Part shown: positions 20,907 to 32,312 of the stretch, piece by piece
How positions within the stretch are numbered: position 1 is the first letter of the stretch
How the letters are laid out: the number at the start of each line of letters is the position of its first letter
Origin: Musa acuminata AAA Group
Taxonomy: Eukaryota > Streptophyta > Magnoliopsida > Zingiberales > Musaceae
Length of the DNA stretch: 64,000 nucleotides
NCBI RefSeq assembly: GCF_036884655.1
Contig: NC_088347.1
Coordinates: forward strand, 14,579,501-14,643,500
Direction of reading: 5' to 3'
The notes under the pieces: generated by a model
What the model was told of the DNA's origin: nothing
What the model saw: only the letters and a program-made list of their open reading frames with translations
The model's database searches: none
Translations under genes and position numbers: made by a program

Positions 20907-23562
20907 TGTTAGGATCGAGAGCACTAAGAGGGGGGGGGGTGAATTAGTGCAGCGGAAATCTTACAGCGATTAAAAACCAAAAGCTGCGTTCGTTCAAAAA
21001 CTATTATGATGCAAAAGCAAATTCTCAGTTTGTATCTAAGTGCAGTTTGCGTCTAAGCGCAGATTGCGTCTAAGCGCAGTTTTGCGTCTAAGCGCAGTTT
21101 ACGTCTAAACTCAGATTTACGTCTAAACGCAGTTTTACGTCTAAACGCAGATTTACGTCTAAACGCAGATTTACGTCTAAACGCAGATTTACGTCTAAAC
21201 GCAGTTTTACGTCTAAACGCAGATTTACGTCTTAAACTCAGATTTACGTCTAAACGTAAATTTACGTCTAAACGCAGTTTTACGTCTAGACGCAGATTTA
21301 CGTCTAAACTTTGAAACTTGTTTGTATACTCGCAGAAGGCAGTATGCAGTTGAAATCAAGATGTAAACGTGAACTGAAATCTGATGATTGAGCGAGGAAA
21401 GCCGATTTACGTCTGAATGCAGTTTTACGTCTAAATGCTGAAACTCGTTCGTAAAATCGTAGAGGAAAGTTTGCAGTTATCAATAGGATCAAAATGTAAG
21501 TGTAAACTGCAAAGAAGCTCGTTCGTAAAAGCATGGAAGACAGTTCTGTAAACGTAAACAGTAATGTATGAAAATACGAATTTACGTCTGAATGCAGATT
21601 CGGAAGAACAGCACTTAGAACTTGTTCGTGAAAGCGCAGAGAGCAGTAGCAATGAAGGAGGTTTGCAGTAATGATAAAGTGCTCGAAAATAAACGCAAAC
21701 CAGAGATTTAGAGTGGTTCGGTCAGCCTTGACCTACTCCACTTTTGGCTTCCTCCACCAACGAGGTTGCCGACGTCAACTAGGTGCCTTCCTTCAATGGG
21801 CGAAGGCTAACTGCCCTTTTACAGTTTCTCTCCTTTTGACAGGCTCAGGAGACAACCTTTACAGACCTTTCTCTCCTCACTTTACAACTGAAAACTTGAA
21901 GAACAGAAGGAGGAGACTTAAAGGCTTTACAACACTTTTGAGCTCTTAGAATCACAGAAAAGATCAAGATTTCGGTATTGGTCTATATCTTTTCAGTGCT
22001 GAATGGGTGGGGTATTTATAGGCCCCAACCCAATTCAAAATTCGAGCTCAAAACGATCAAATCCCAGAATTCTGGGATCAGGCGGTTGCACCTCTCGACT
22101 GGAGAGGTGGCACCGCCTGGCAGAGCTCGAAGACTGAGCTCTGCCGATTGCTTCTCTCTGCCAGAGCTCGAAGACTGAGCTCGATGGTTGCATCACCTGG
22201 CAGAGCTTGAAGACTGAGCTTGGTGGTTGCATCACCTGGCAGAGCTCGAAATCTGAGCTTGGTGGTTGCATCACTTGGCAGAGCTCCAAACTGAGCTCAA
22301 GCTGATGCACCATTCTGCCAGAGCTCGAAGACTGAGCTTGGTGAATGCATCACCTGGCAAAGCTCGAGACTGAGCTCAGGCTGATGCACCACTCTGCCAG
22401 AGCTCGAAGACTGAGCTCGGTGGTTGCATCGCCTGGCAGAGCTCGGAACTTGAGCTCTAGCGGTGCAACCTCTTGGCTGGAGCGGTTGCACCTCCCAGCC
22501 TTGCAACCCTGGCGGTTGCACCTCCTGGCTGGGGCGGTTGCACCTCCCAACCCCACAGCCCAGGCGGTTGCACCTCCTGGCTGGGGCGGTTGCACCTCTC
22601 AACCCCACAGCCCAGGCGGTTGCACCTCCTGGCTGGGGCGGTTGCACCTCTCAACCCCACAGCCCAGGCGGTTGCACCTCCTGGCTGGGGCGGTTGCACC
22701 TCCTGGTGCACTCAGGGTCCGAATGGCTCACTCCATTCGACCCACTTTGAATCTTTTCAGGGACCCAATTGCCCCAAGATTAAGCTAATGGGATCACCTC
22801 CCATTTTCATGCTTAATCATCGTGCTAACTACGAATATCTTTAAGACAACTTCTGCAGCTTTGCTCCGATGCGTCAATCGCTTCTTCCGGCGAGTTTCCG
22901 GCCAACTTCCGACGATCAACCGACAACCTTCGGTGATCCTTCTGCGGACATTCGGCATACTCCTGGACTTTGCGACGATCCACTTGGCGAGTTCCGACGA
23001 GCTTCGCTTGGCAAGCTTCTGGACTTCTCGGATCTGTTCTCTCTGAACCTTCGACGACCGTCCGAACTTCCGTCGAACTCTCGAACTCCCAACGTGATCA
23101 TGATCTTGACTCCGGCGCAACTCCTGCTGCTTGTCTTACTCTCATCGTAGTTAATCCTGCACACTTATCTCAACACTTCAATCGAGACAATTAATCCTAA
23201 GCAATTAACCAAGTTGTCCGACATGTCATTGGTCCCTCGACGCTTCGTCCGATTCTTCGGCACATCGTCCTCTCGTGCAGCCTATTGCCCAATCGGCCAG
23301 TTGACTCCGCAACTCCGATATCCTTGGCACAATACCCGCTCTTCTTGGCCCGATGCCCGATTCCATGGCCCGAAGCCTTCTGTCGATACGTCGACCGATC
23401 CACCGGCCCGACGTCCAATCTTCTGACATGTTCCTTCGGCACAACATGATTTTCCTGCTTTAATTGTCTCATCCTGATCGAAGCATCCTGCGTCACTCAA
23501 AACGCAGATTAAATCATAAACATATATCAAGTAGTTTCATCATCAAAATACGAGATTCAACA
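20907..23562 (-). repeat. Element B 5' LTR
   Basis: 2656 bp, minus strand. Minus-strand TATAAATA at 22013-22020. 18-bp array at about 21034-21310, GC-rich minisatellite at about 22081-22706, CpG-rich U3 part at about 22860-23480. It has the same repeat copy numbers as the 3' LTR. Confidence 0.94.
22013..22020 (-). promoter_or_regulatory. TATA box, element B 5' LTR
   Basis: TATTTATA on plus (TATAAATA on minus) in the same GGCCTATAAATACCCC context as in A. It would drive gag of element B. Confidence 0.85.
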
Positions 23563-23567
23563 GCAGG

Positions 23568-26500
23568 ATGCTTCGATCAGGATGAGACAATTAAAGCAGG
23601 ATAATCATGTTGTGCCGAAGGAACATGTCAGAAGATTGGACGTCGGGCCGGTGGATCGGTCGACGTATCGACAGAAGGCTTCGAGCCGTGAACTCGGGCA
23701 TCGGGCCAAGAAGAGCGGGTATTGTGCCAAGGATATCGGAGTTGCGGAGTCAACTGGCCGATTGGGCAATAGGCTGCACGAGAGGACGATGCGCCGAAGA
23801 ATCGGACGAAGCGTCGAGGGACCAATGACATGTCGGACAACTTGGTTAATTGCTTAGGATTAATTGTCTCGATTGAAGTTTTGTTTTGTTGTGCAGGATT
23901 AACTACGATAAGAGTAAGACAAGCAGCAGGTGTTGCGCCGGAGTCAAGATCAGGATCACGTTGGGAGTTCGAGAGTTCGACGGAAGTTCGGACGGTCGTC
24001 GGAGGTTCAGAGAGAACAGATCCGAGAAGTCCAGAAGCTTGCCAAGCGAAGCTCGTCGGAACTCGCCAAGTGGATCGTCGCAAAGTCCAGGAGTATGCCG
24101 GATGTCCGCAGAAGGATCACCGAAGGTTATCGGTTGATCGACGGAAGTTGGCCGGAAACTCGCCGGAAGAAGCGATTGACGCATCGGAGCAAAGCTGCAG
24201 AAGTTGTCTTAGAGATAATCGTAGTTAGCACGATGATTAAGCATGAAAATGGGAGGTGATCCCATTAGCTTAATCTTGGGGCAATTGGGCCCCTGAAAAG
24301 ATTCAAAGTGGGTCGAATGGAGTGAACCATTCGGACCCTGATTGCACCAGGAGGTGCAACCGCCCCAGCCAGGAGGTGCAACCGCCAGGGTTGCAAGGCT
24401 GGGAGGTGCAACCGCCCCAGCCAGGAGGTGCAACCGCCAGGGTTGCAAGGCTGGGAGGTGCAACCGCTCCAGCCAAGAGGTTGCACCGCCAGAGCTCAAG
24501 TTCCGAGCTCTGCCAGGCGATGCAACCACCGAGCTCAGTCTTCGAGCTCTGGCAGAGTGGTGCATCAGCCTGAGCTCAGTCTCGAGCTTTGCCAGGTGAT
24601 GCATTCACTAAGCTCAGTCTTCGAGCTCTGGCAGAATGGTGCATCAGCTTGAGCTCAGTTTGGAGCTCTGCCAAGTGATGCAACCACCAAGCTCAGATTT
24701 CGAGCTCTGCCAGGTGATGCAACCACCAAGCTCAGTCTTCGAGCTCTGCCAGGTGATGCAACCATCGAGCTCAGTCTTCGAGATCTGGCAGAGTGAAGCA
24801 ATCGGCAGAGCTCAGTCTTCGAGCTCTGCCAGGCGGTGCCACCTCTCCCGTCGAGAGGTGCAACCGCCTGATCCTAGAATTCTGGGATTTGATCGATTTG
24901 ATCGTTTTGAGCTCGAATTTTGAATTGGGTTGGGGCCTATAAATACCCCACCCATTCAGAATTCGAGCTCAAAACGATCAAATCGATCAAATCCCAGAAT
25001 TCTGGGATCAGGCGGTTGCACCTCTCGACTGGAGAGGTGGCACCGCCTGGCAGAGCTCGAAGACTGAGCTCTGCCGATTGCTTCTCTCTGCCAGAGCTCG
25101 AAGACTGAGCTCGATGGTTGCATCACCTGGCAGAGCTCGAAGACTGAGCTTGGTAGTTGCATCACCTGGCAGAGCTCGAAATCTGAGCTTGGTGGTTGCA
25201 TCACTTGGCAGAGCTCCAAACTGAGCTCAAGCTGATGCACCATTCTGCCAGAGCTCGAAGACTGAGCTTGGTGAATGCATCACCTGGCAAAGCTCGAGAC
25301 TGAGCTCAGGCTGATGCACCACTCTGCCAGAGCTCGAAGACTGAGCTCGGTGGTTGCATCGCCTGGCAGAGCTCGGAACTTGAGCTCTGGCGGTGCAACC
25401 TCTTGGCTGGAGCGGTTGCACCTCCCAGCCTTGCAACCCTGGCGGTTGCACCTCCTGGCTGGGGCGGTTGCACCTCCCAGCCTTGCAACCCTGGCGGTTG
25501 CACCTCCTGGCTGGGGCGGTTGCACCTCCCAGCCTTGCAACCCTGGCGGTTGCACCTCCTGGCTGGGGCGGTTGCACCTCTCAACCCCACAGCCCAGGCG
25601 GTTGCACCTCCTGGCTGGGGCGGTTGCACCTCCTGGTGCAATCAGGGTCCGAATGGTTCACTCCATTCGACCCACTTTGAATCTTTTCAGGGGCCCAATT
25701 GCCCAAAGATTAAGCTAATGGGATCACCTCCCATTCAGCACTGAAAAGATAACAGACCTACACCGAAATCTTGATCTTTTCTGTGATTCTAAGAGCTCAA
25801 AAGTGTTGTAAATCCTTTAAGTCTCCTCCTTCTGTTCTTCAAGTTTTCAGTTGTAAAGTGAGGAGAGAAAGGTCTGTAAAGGTTGTCTCCTAAGCCTGTC
25901 AAAAGGAGAGAAACTGTAAAAGGGCAGTTAGCCTTCGCCCATTGAAGGAAGGCACCTAGTTGACGTCGGCAACCTCGTCGGTGGAGGGAGCCAAAAGTGG
26001 AGTAGGTCAAGGCTGACCGAACCACTCTAAATCTCTAGTTTGCGTTTATTTTTGAGCACTTTATCATTACTGCAAACCTCCTCCATTGCTACTGCTCTCT
26101 GCGCTTTCACGAACAAGTTCTAAGTGCTGTTCTTCCGAATCTGCATTTAGACGTAAATCGGCTTTCCTCGCTCAATCATCAGATTTCAGTTCACGTTTAC
26201 GTCTTGATTTCAACTGCATACTGCCTTCTGCGAGTATACAAACAAGTTTCAAAGTTTAGACGTAAATCTGCGTCTAGACGTAAAACTGCGTTTAGATGTA
26301 AATCTGCGTTTAGACGTAAATCTGAGTTTAAGACGTAAATCTGAGTTTAGACGTAAATCTGCATTTAGACGTAAAACTGCGTTTAGACGTAAATCTGCGT
26401 TTAGACGTAAATCTGCGTTTAGACGTAAATCTGCGTTTAGACGTAAATCTGCGTTTAGACGTAAATCTGAGTTTAGACGTAAATCTACGTTTAGACGTAA

Positions 26501-26768
26501 ATCTGCGTTTAGACGTAAATCTGCGTTTAGACGTAAAACTGCATTTAGACGTAAATCTGAGTTTAGACGTAAACTGCGCTTAGACGCAAAACTGCGCTTA
26601 GACGCAATCTGCGCTTAGACGCAAACTGCACTTAGATACAAACTGAGAATTTGCTTTTGCATCATAATAGTTTCTTAACGAACGCAGCTTTTTGTTTTTA
26701 AATTAATATAAGATTTCCGCTGCACTAATTCACCCCCCCCCCCCCTCTTAGTGCTCTCGATCCTAACA
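23568..26768 (+). repeat. Element A 3' LTR, remainder, with internal inverted duplication
   Basis: It resumes the A LTR after element B and ends GATCCTAACA at 26768, followed by TSD TTAGG. It holds about 779 bp absent from the 5' LTR: at 24960 the sequence turns back as an inverted copy of about 24250-24917, and at 25736-25738 the normal order resumes. The U3 TATA (TATAAATA near 24939-24946) precedes the inverted arm, so the leader is displaced from it. The 18-bp array is at 26255-26642 and the C-tract is about 13 bases. Confidence 0.92.
24250..25735. repeat. Foldback: inverted repeat within A 3' LTR
   Basis: The left arm is about 24250-24917, the centre about 24918-24959 and the right arm 24960-25735. 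The right arm has more minisatellite units and is longer (about 776 bp versus 668 bp). CCCATTCAG occurs at both junctions (24951-24959 and 25730-25738). Confidence 0.9.
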
Positions 26769-26773
26769 TTAGG

Positions 26774-27240
26774 GTCTATAAATACCCCATAAATTCCTGC
26801 TTAGGTATAAAAAGAAAGTAGAAGAAAAACTCTGTGCTTCTAAGGTTGTAAACTCTTTTAAAGTTTAGAGTCTTTTCTCTTAAAGCTTAGAGATATTCTA
26901 AGAGAGTTGTGTGAGAGAATACTTGTAAAAGAGGGGTGTAAAGGTTCTCTCTTGAGCCTATGAAAAAAAGAAAGAATTGTAAGGGTTGATCTTCGCACAT
27001 TCGAAAGAAGATTAGCAGTGGAAGCCGATGGCCTCGAATGAAGAGGAATTGAGAGTGGACGTAGGTCACGACGACCGAACCACTAAAAATCTGATTTATA
27101 TTTCTATTCTGCTTTTCATTGTCATTGATATTGCTTTAATTACTTATTGCACTTATTCTAAGTCAAGAATACCTTCAATATTTTTGATATAATTTTATAA
27201 AATGAAGTTTTCAAATCTATTTGAATGAAGTTTTCAAAAA
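26774..27240 (+). repeat. Element D LTR, right part (promoter and leader)
   Basis: It begins directly after the A target duplication with TCTATAAATACCCC (TATA at 26777-26784), then a leader that parallels the other LTRs, including GACCGAACCACT (27081-27092). The LTR end, C-tract and primer site have been deleted. The junction near 27200-27240 repeats ATGAAGTTTTCAAA twice. Confidence 0.75.
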
Positions 27241-28012
27241 ATTGAATGGGAGTTTTCTTATTTTCTATGGATTTCAATTTATAGAATATTATTGAAAGCG
27301 ATTTTCAAAAGTCTTCCAAACCAATGAATGAATGGAATGATTTAGAGAAGAAGACTTTTTCTTTGAATGCTAGAGCTATAAATGCTCTATCTTGTGCTTT
27401 AAATAAAAATAAGTTTAATTATATTTTTTTATGTGAAACTGCACATGAGATTTGACATACACCGGAAGTAACTTATGAAGGCACAAATAGAGTAAAATAA
27501 TCTAAGATAAATCTTTTGATGTATGATTTTAAATTATTTCAAATGAAGCCAAGCGAAACTATTGTTGATATGTACACCCGTTTTACGAATGTCGTCAAAA
27601 GTTTGATAGCTCTTGGCAAATATTTTTCTAATCTTGAACTTGTAAATAAAATTTTAAGATCCCTTCCAAAAAGTTAGGACTCAAAAGTAACGGCAATACA
27701 AGAATCAAAGGACTTGAATAATTTTCCGCTTAAAGAACTTATTGGGTCTTTAATGACTTATAAAATGACATGTATTGCATATGATAAACATGAGAATAAC
27801 CTTCTAAAGGATAGGAAAGATTTGATACTTAGAACAAAAGAAGACCACTCGAGCGAAAGGTAAAATAAAGTGATGATGACCTTGAACTCTTCGTAAGAAA
27901 AATTTAAAAATTCATAAAACATGAAACTAAGAATAAAAATAAACTTAAAAAAGATAAAATAACATGCTATGAATGTAATTGGTCGGGGCACTTCAAAAGT
28001 GAATGTCCGTAA
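27240..28012 (+). pseudogene. gag: gag of element D, 5' piece, with intact zinc knuckle
   Basis: Broken frames give the UBN2-type core: MNEWNDLEKKTF at about 27325-27360, then KPSETIVDMYTRFT at about 27546-27589. Several stops and frameshifts are present. At 27965-28006 it reads CYECNWSGHFKSEC, a complete CX2CX4HX4C knuckle. The next in-frame codon after Pro is TAA (28010-28012) and lies within the target duplicated by element C. This Gag belongs to a pol-bearing relative of the gag-only elements. Confidence 0.8.
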
Positions 28013-29302
28013 TGTTGAATCTCGGATTTTGATGATAAAACCAATTGATAGTATTTATGATTTGATCTACGTTTTGAGTGACGCAGGAAGCTTTGATTAA
28101 GGAGAGAATTAAAGTAGGAAGAATCATGTTGGGCCAGAGTGGAATATGTTAGAAGATTGGATGTTGAGCCAGAGGATCGGTCAACATATCAACAGAAGGC
28201 TTTGGGCCATAGGTTCGGGCATCGGGCCAAGAAGAGCGAAAATTGCACTAAGGAAATCGGAGTTATAGAGGTCAATTGACCGATTGTGTAATAGGCCATA
28301 AGAGAGGACGATACACCGAAGAATCGGACATGGCGTCGATGAACCAATGACATGCTGGACAACATTTGATTTAGCTTTATAATAATTGTCTAGAAGAAAG
28401 TAAGTTTTAGCTATAATTGGGTTAAAATTAGGCCAACTCAATCAGGGGCCAATTGGGCCCAAGTTTGAGCTATGTTGGGCCAAGTGAAAGGCCCAAATAG
28501 TGACCCAAATTGGTGAAACCATCGGTGGCACAATCTCTGAGACTATGACAAGCGATGGTACCACCTAGACTTATTCTACCACCACCCAAACTTAGTCTCC
28601 GAGACAATCTCCCAAGTGATGGTATCGCCAAATTGGGTGGTGGTACTGTCCAGTGTCATTATTGCAGGAGGTGGTACCACCCAACATTGATGGTGTTACC
28701 GCCCAACACTGGCGGTGGTACTGCCAGTACCCAGAAGACCTGGGATGAGACTAGTTTTGGCTCCAAGTTTAAATCCATTTGGAGCCTAGAAATACCCTTC
28801 TCATCTCTGGTTAAAATACATAAGCATAGAGAACTTAAAAATGGGAAAACACTGTAGCAATCACTTGAGAAATCCCCTCCTCTAGTTCTAAAGTTTAGAA
28901 TTTTGCTTAGGGAGGAGTGAGTGCTTGTAAAAGCTCATCTCCTAAACCTATAAAAAGGAGAAGAGGGGTGTAAAAGGGTAGTTGATCTTTTCCCGTTGAA
29001 AGAAGATCATTAGTGGATGCCGGTGGCCTCGACGGAAGAGGAATCGGGAGTGGATATAGGTCATAATGACTGAACCACTATAAAACTCGATTTTCTTTTC
29101 TGTTTAGTTTTTCATTCCCTTACTACAAATTGCCTTACTTGCTTATTGCTTTCACTATACTTCCGTATGCTTTCAAGTTAAACATATTTCCTATACGAGC
29201 TTTGTCGAAATATTTTTTTACGAATGAGATTTTAGAACCAATGTCGTTTTTATTTGTTGTACTAATTTACCCATACCTTTTAGTGTTGACTCGATCCTAA
29301 CA
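28013..29302 (+). repeat. Element C 5' LTR
   Basis: It runs from TGTTGAATCTCGG to TCGATCCTAACA. The TATA position is mutated (CCTAGAAATACCC near 28786-28798). Repeated GGTGGTACCGCC-like words lie at about 28545-28735. Confidence 0.9.
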
Positions 29303-29304
29303 AT

Positions 29305-29316
29305 TGGTATCAGAGC
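29305..29316 (+). other. Primer binding site, element C
   Basis: TGGTATCAGAGC, complementary to initiator tRNA-Met, starts three bases after the LTR end. Confidence 0.9.
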
Positions 29317-29351
29317 CACGTTTTTATCATTTGGTTTAACACCTAAGAAAA

Positions 29352-30314
29352 ATAGCTCTTTTCAGATTTCTAGAGGGTCACTCTATCATTCGTCCTTCTA
29401 TGTTCAATGGGGTGGATTACACATATTGGAAAACTCAAATGAGAGTTTTCTTGCTTTCTTTGAACCTTGATTTATGAAATATCATTGAAAACATATTTTA
29501 AAACTCTTTTCTTTCAATGAACGATTGGAATAATTTAGAGAAGAAGACTTTTTCTTTAAATACAAAAGCTAGGAATGTTTTATTTTATGCTTTGGATAAA
29601 AATAAATTTAATCAGGTTTCTATTTACGAAACTACGCATGATATTTGACACACTCTTGAAATCATACACAAAGGCACTAGAAGAGTTATAGATTCTAAGA
29701 TAAATTTTTTGATGCATGATTTTGAGTTATTTCATATAAAACCAAGTAAAACCATTAGAGACATGTACACCTATTTTATAGATATCGCTAATGGTTTAAA
29801 AGCTCTTGGAAAATATTTTTTGAATTTTAAACTTGTTAATAAAGTTTTACGATCACTTTTGAAAAATTGAGATTCGAAAATAATAGTAATATAAGAATCA
29901 AAGAACTTGAACCATTTTTCGTTTGAAGAACTTATTGGGCATTTGATAACCTATTAAATGATGTGCAAGGCATATGATGAACTCAATGAACATAAGAACA
30001 ACCTTCCAAAGAACAAGAAGGATTTGACACTTCGAACAATAGAAGACCACCTGAGCGAAAGCTCAAGTGATGATGACCTTGAACTCATAATAATAAAGTT
30101 TAAAATGTTCATAAAACAAGAATCAAAAAATAAAAATGAACTTAAAAAGAAGAAGTTGCCAAAGAAGAAGAAAGTATTCAAGGTGGCTTGGGATGAATCG
30201 AGCTCATTCGAAGATGAGAAGCAAGCCAACAAAGACAAGGTGGCGAACTACGCCTTAATGACTTTTGACGATGAGGTAACCAAAACCCCCTTAGTTTATT
30301 TTGAAATAACTTGA
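29352..30314 (+). pseudogene. gag: gag of element C, decayed
   Basis: The start codon position reads ATA (29352). The frame recovers as FNGVDYTYWKTQMRVF and later core blocks, with stops from Trp and Gln codons. A surviving 118-codon frame (29958-30314) covers the acidic and Lys-rich tail and ends YFEIT. The tail has no Cys-His knuckle (KKKLPKKKKVFKVAWDES), as in B and G. Confidence 0.85.
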
Positions 30315-32312
30315 TGCTTTTCATGAGTTATTTTTAAATTATTTAGTAAAAAATTAAAAAAAGGTAAAAAATATCACGCTTTTCTTTCTAGTGATTTAAA
30401 AAAAATTTAAAAATTTGAGCATGAATATTGCATGTTAACTCCTAGCATTAAGCATTAAAAAATTAGATTCACTTAAAAAGAAAAATGCATAACTATAACA
30501 AACAAAATGATTTTGATGATTTAATGATATAATGATGTAATGAAAATATTAAAAGTTTTGGTACAATACTTGATGATTTTATTCTATGCATGAGATTTAG
30601 AAGTTATACATGATGATTTTTGTGATTTATTGATTTTGATGATTTTTGTGATAAATCTTGCACTTTCATTTTAAATGATGATATATATTTTGATTTGGCA
30701 AAAAAAAAGACAGAGACATGCTTGTATGAAATCAATCACATGAATTGAAACAACTAAAAAAGGAATGCATTTTGAAAATATCTCAATCTTATCGATTTTT
30801 TAAGAAGAAATTGATAAATCCATTTATGTTATTTTGAATCTATTGAAAGTGATTTTGATTATTTGTTGATTTGAATTTGGATGAGTTTCATCTAACCATG
30901 ATTTTTATCTTGATTTCTTGATATTTATAACTTAAGATTTATTCTATATGAATCGATATCTTTTATTCTCGATATTTCTTTTTGCTATCTACTATCCAAA
31001 TGAATCATGATTGGTATTATTGCTACGTTTCTTCTTGTCGTTTACTAAAGAAGAAATTTTATCTAAATGAATCATAATTTTTCGGAATTATATTTTTTTA
31101 TGATGAATTAAGAGATATTATATATGAATCGAGATCTTTTATGTGTTCTCTCATGACTCCTTTTGCTATAGGAATATCTATATTTATATCAAGATCTTGA
31201 ATTCTCAATATTGATACTTGAAATCTTTCTATGAATCAAGATCTTAGTTTTGAACTCCTATGATTCTTTTTATGCTATTTACTATGATTCTTCTTTTCAT
31301 TATTTGAGTCATCTAAAAAGAATCATAATTTTTCTCTTGATTTTTCGATATTCACAATTTGAAATTTGGTTCATGACTCCCTTGTATTCATAATGTATAT
31401 ATCTCATTATCCAATTATTTTTTCTTGATATTCATCATGTGATGATATGAAATTAAGCATGAAATACTCATGATATTATGTTGATATATACAAATGAGAA
31501 GTTATGATCAAGCATGGTATGATGTAATGTAATTTAACATTTTGATACCATCATGATTTGAAATATTTATGATTTGGAATGATACATACAATACTTATGA
31601 TTTTTTGATGAAATAATGTGAAAGTTAACAATTATCATTTTCTGAAATGATACCTTATTTCAATATGCTATATTAAAATAAGAATGATACTTTATCTTTG
31701 TCATGGAAATTGATGTAAAGGAAAAAGAATTACATTATATTGTTTCCTTCTTTTTGACAATGACAAAGGGAGAGAAAGTACCGCTAGCTTGCACATTTCA
31801 AGTAGAAAAACTTTCTAGGAAGTAGACTTGCTAGCTTGCACTTCTCAAAAGAGAAGAAAGAATTTGCTATCTTGAACATCACCAAGAATTACTAGCTTGC
31901 AATCTCAAGTGAAGCAAAAGTGCTATCTTGCACATTTCAAAAGATGCAAAAAATTTGCTAACTTTCATATAAAAAAACTTACTCACTTATATAATGATAT
32001 ATGCAATGATGTTTTAAAAACCTGAAATTATGCGATGATATATGATGTTTCAAAAACTTAAAATTATGCAATGATTTAAAATTATGTCTAAAAACTTGCT
32101 AGTTGTACTTCTCATTTTTGTTGATGACAAAGGGGGAGAAGGTATGACGATAATCATACAAGGAATGATGTATTGAAATTTTGATTATGCATAATTTTAT
32201 GATGACATATTGGATTTTTGAATTCAAGAGTTCTATCAATATGACATATTGATAGGGGGAGTTAAGGTTAACTTCATCATCAATTGGTTGTCATTATAAA
32301 AAATGGATAGGT
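30315..32312 (+). other. Non-coding internal region of element C
   Basis: AT-rich, with polypurine tracts at about 31764-31775 and 32129-32140 and GCTAGC/GCTATCTTGC-type repeats at 31785-31990. The terminal tract before 32313 is degenerate. No pol. Confidence 0.75.

Larger units (their letters stand above)
14545..23562 (-). mobile_element. Element B: recent full-length gag-only Sirevirus-like element
   Basis: A 9018-bp element bounded by TSD GCAGG (14540-14544 and 23563-23567). On the minus strand: 5' LTR 23562-20907, primer site 20904-20893, gag 20856-19858, non-coding region, terminal polypurine tract 17215-17202, 3' LTR 17201-14545. LTRs are 2656 and 2657 bp and show only about ten differences by eye, mostly transitions. 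That implies a young insertion. No pol domain is present in its 3705-bp interior. It is the innermost layer of the D-A-B nest and lies antiparallel to A. Confidence 0.95.
8228..26768 (+). mobile_element. Element A: non-autonomous gag-only Sirevirus-like copia element
   Basis: A is bounded by TSD TTAGG at 8223-8227 and 26769-26773. Excluding the inserted element B (14545-23562), it has a 2547-bp 5' LTR (8228-10774), a 3694-bp internal region (10775-14468) and a 3' LTR split by B (14469-14544 and 23568-26768). The internal region has a primer site, one broken gag, AT-rich non-coding DNA and several polypurine tracts, but no pol domain. LTR ends are TGTTGAATCTCG and CTCTCGATCCTAACA. It inserted into the LTR of element D, splitting U3 from the D TATA box. 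Confidence 0.93.
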
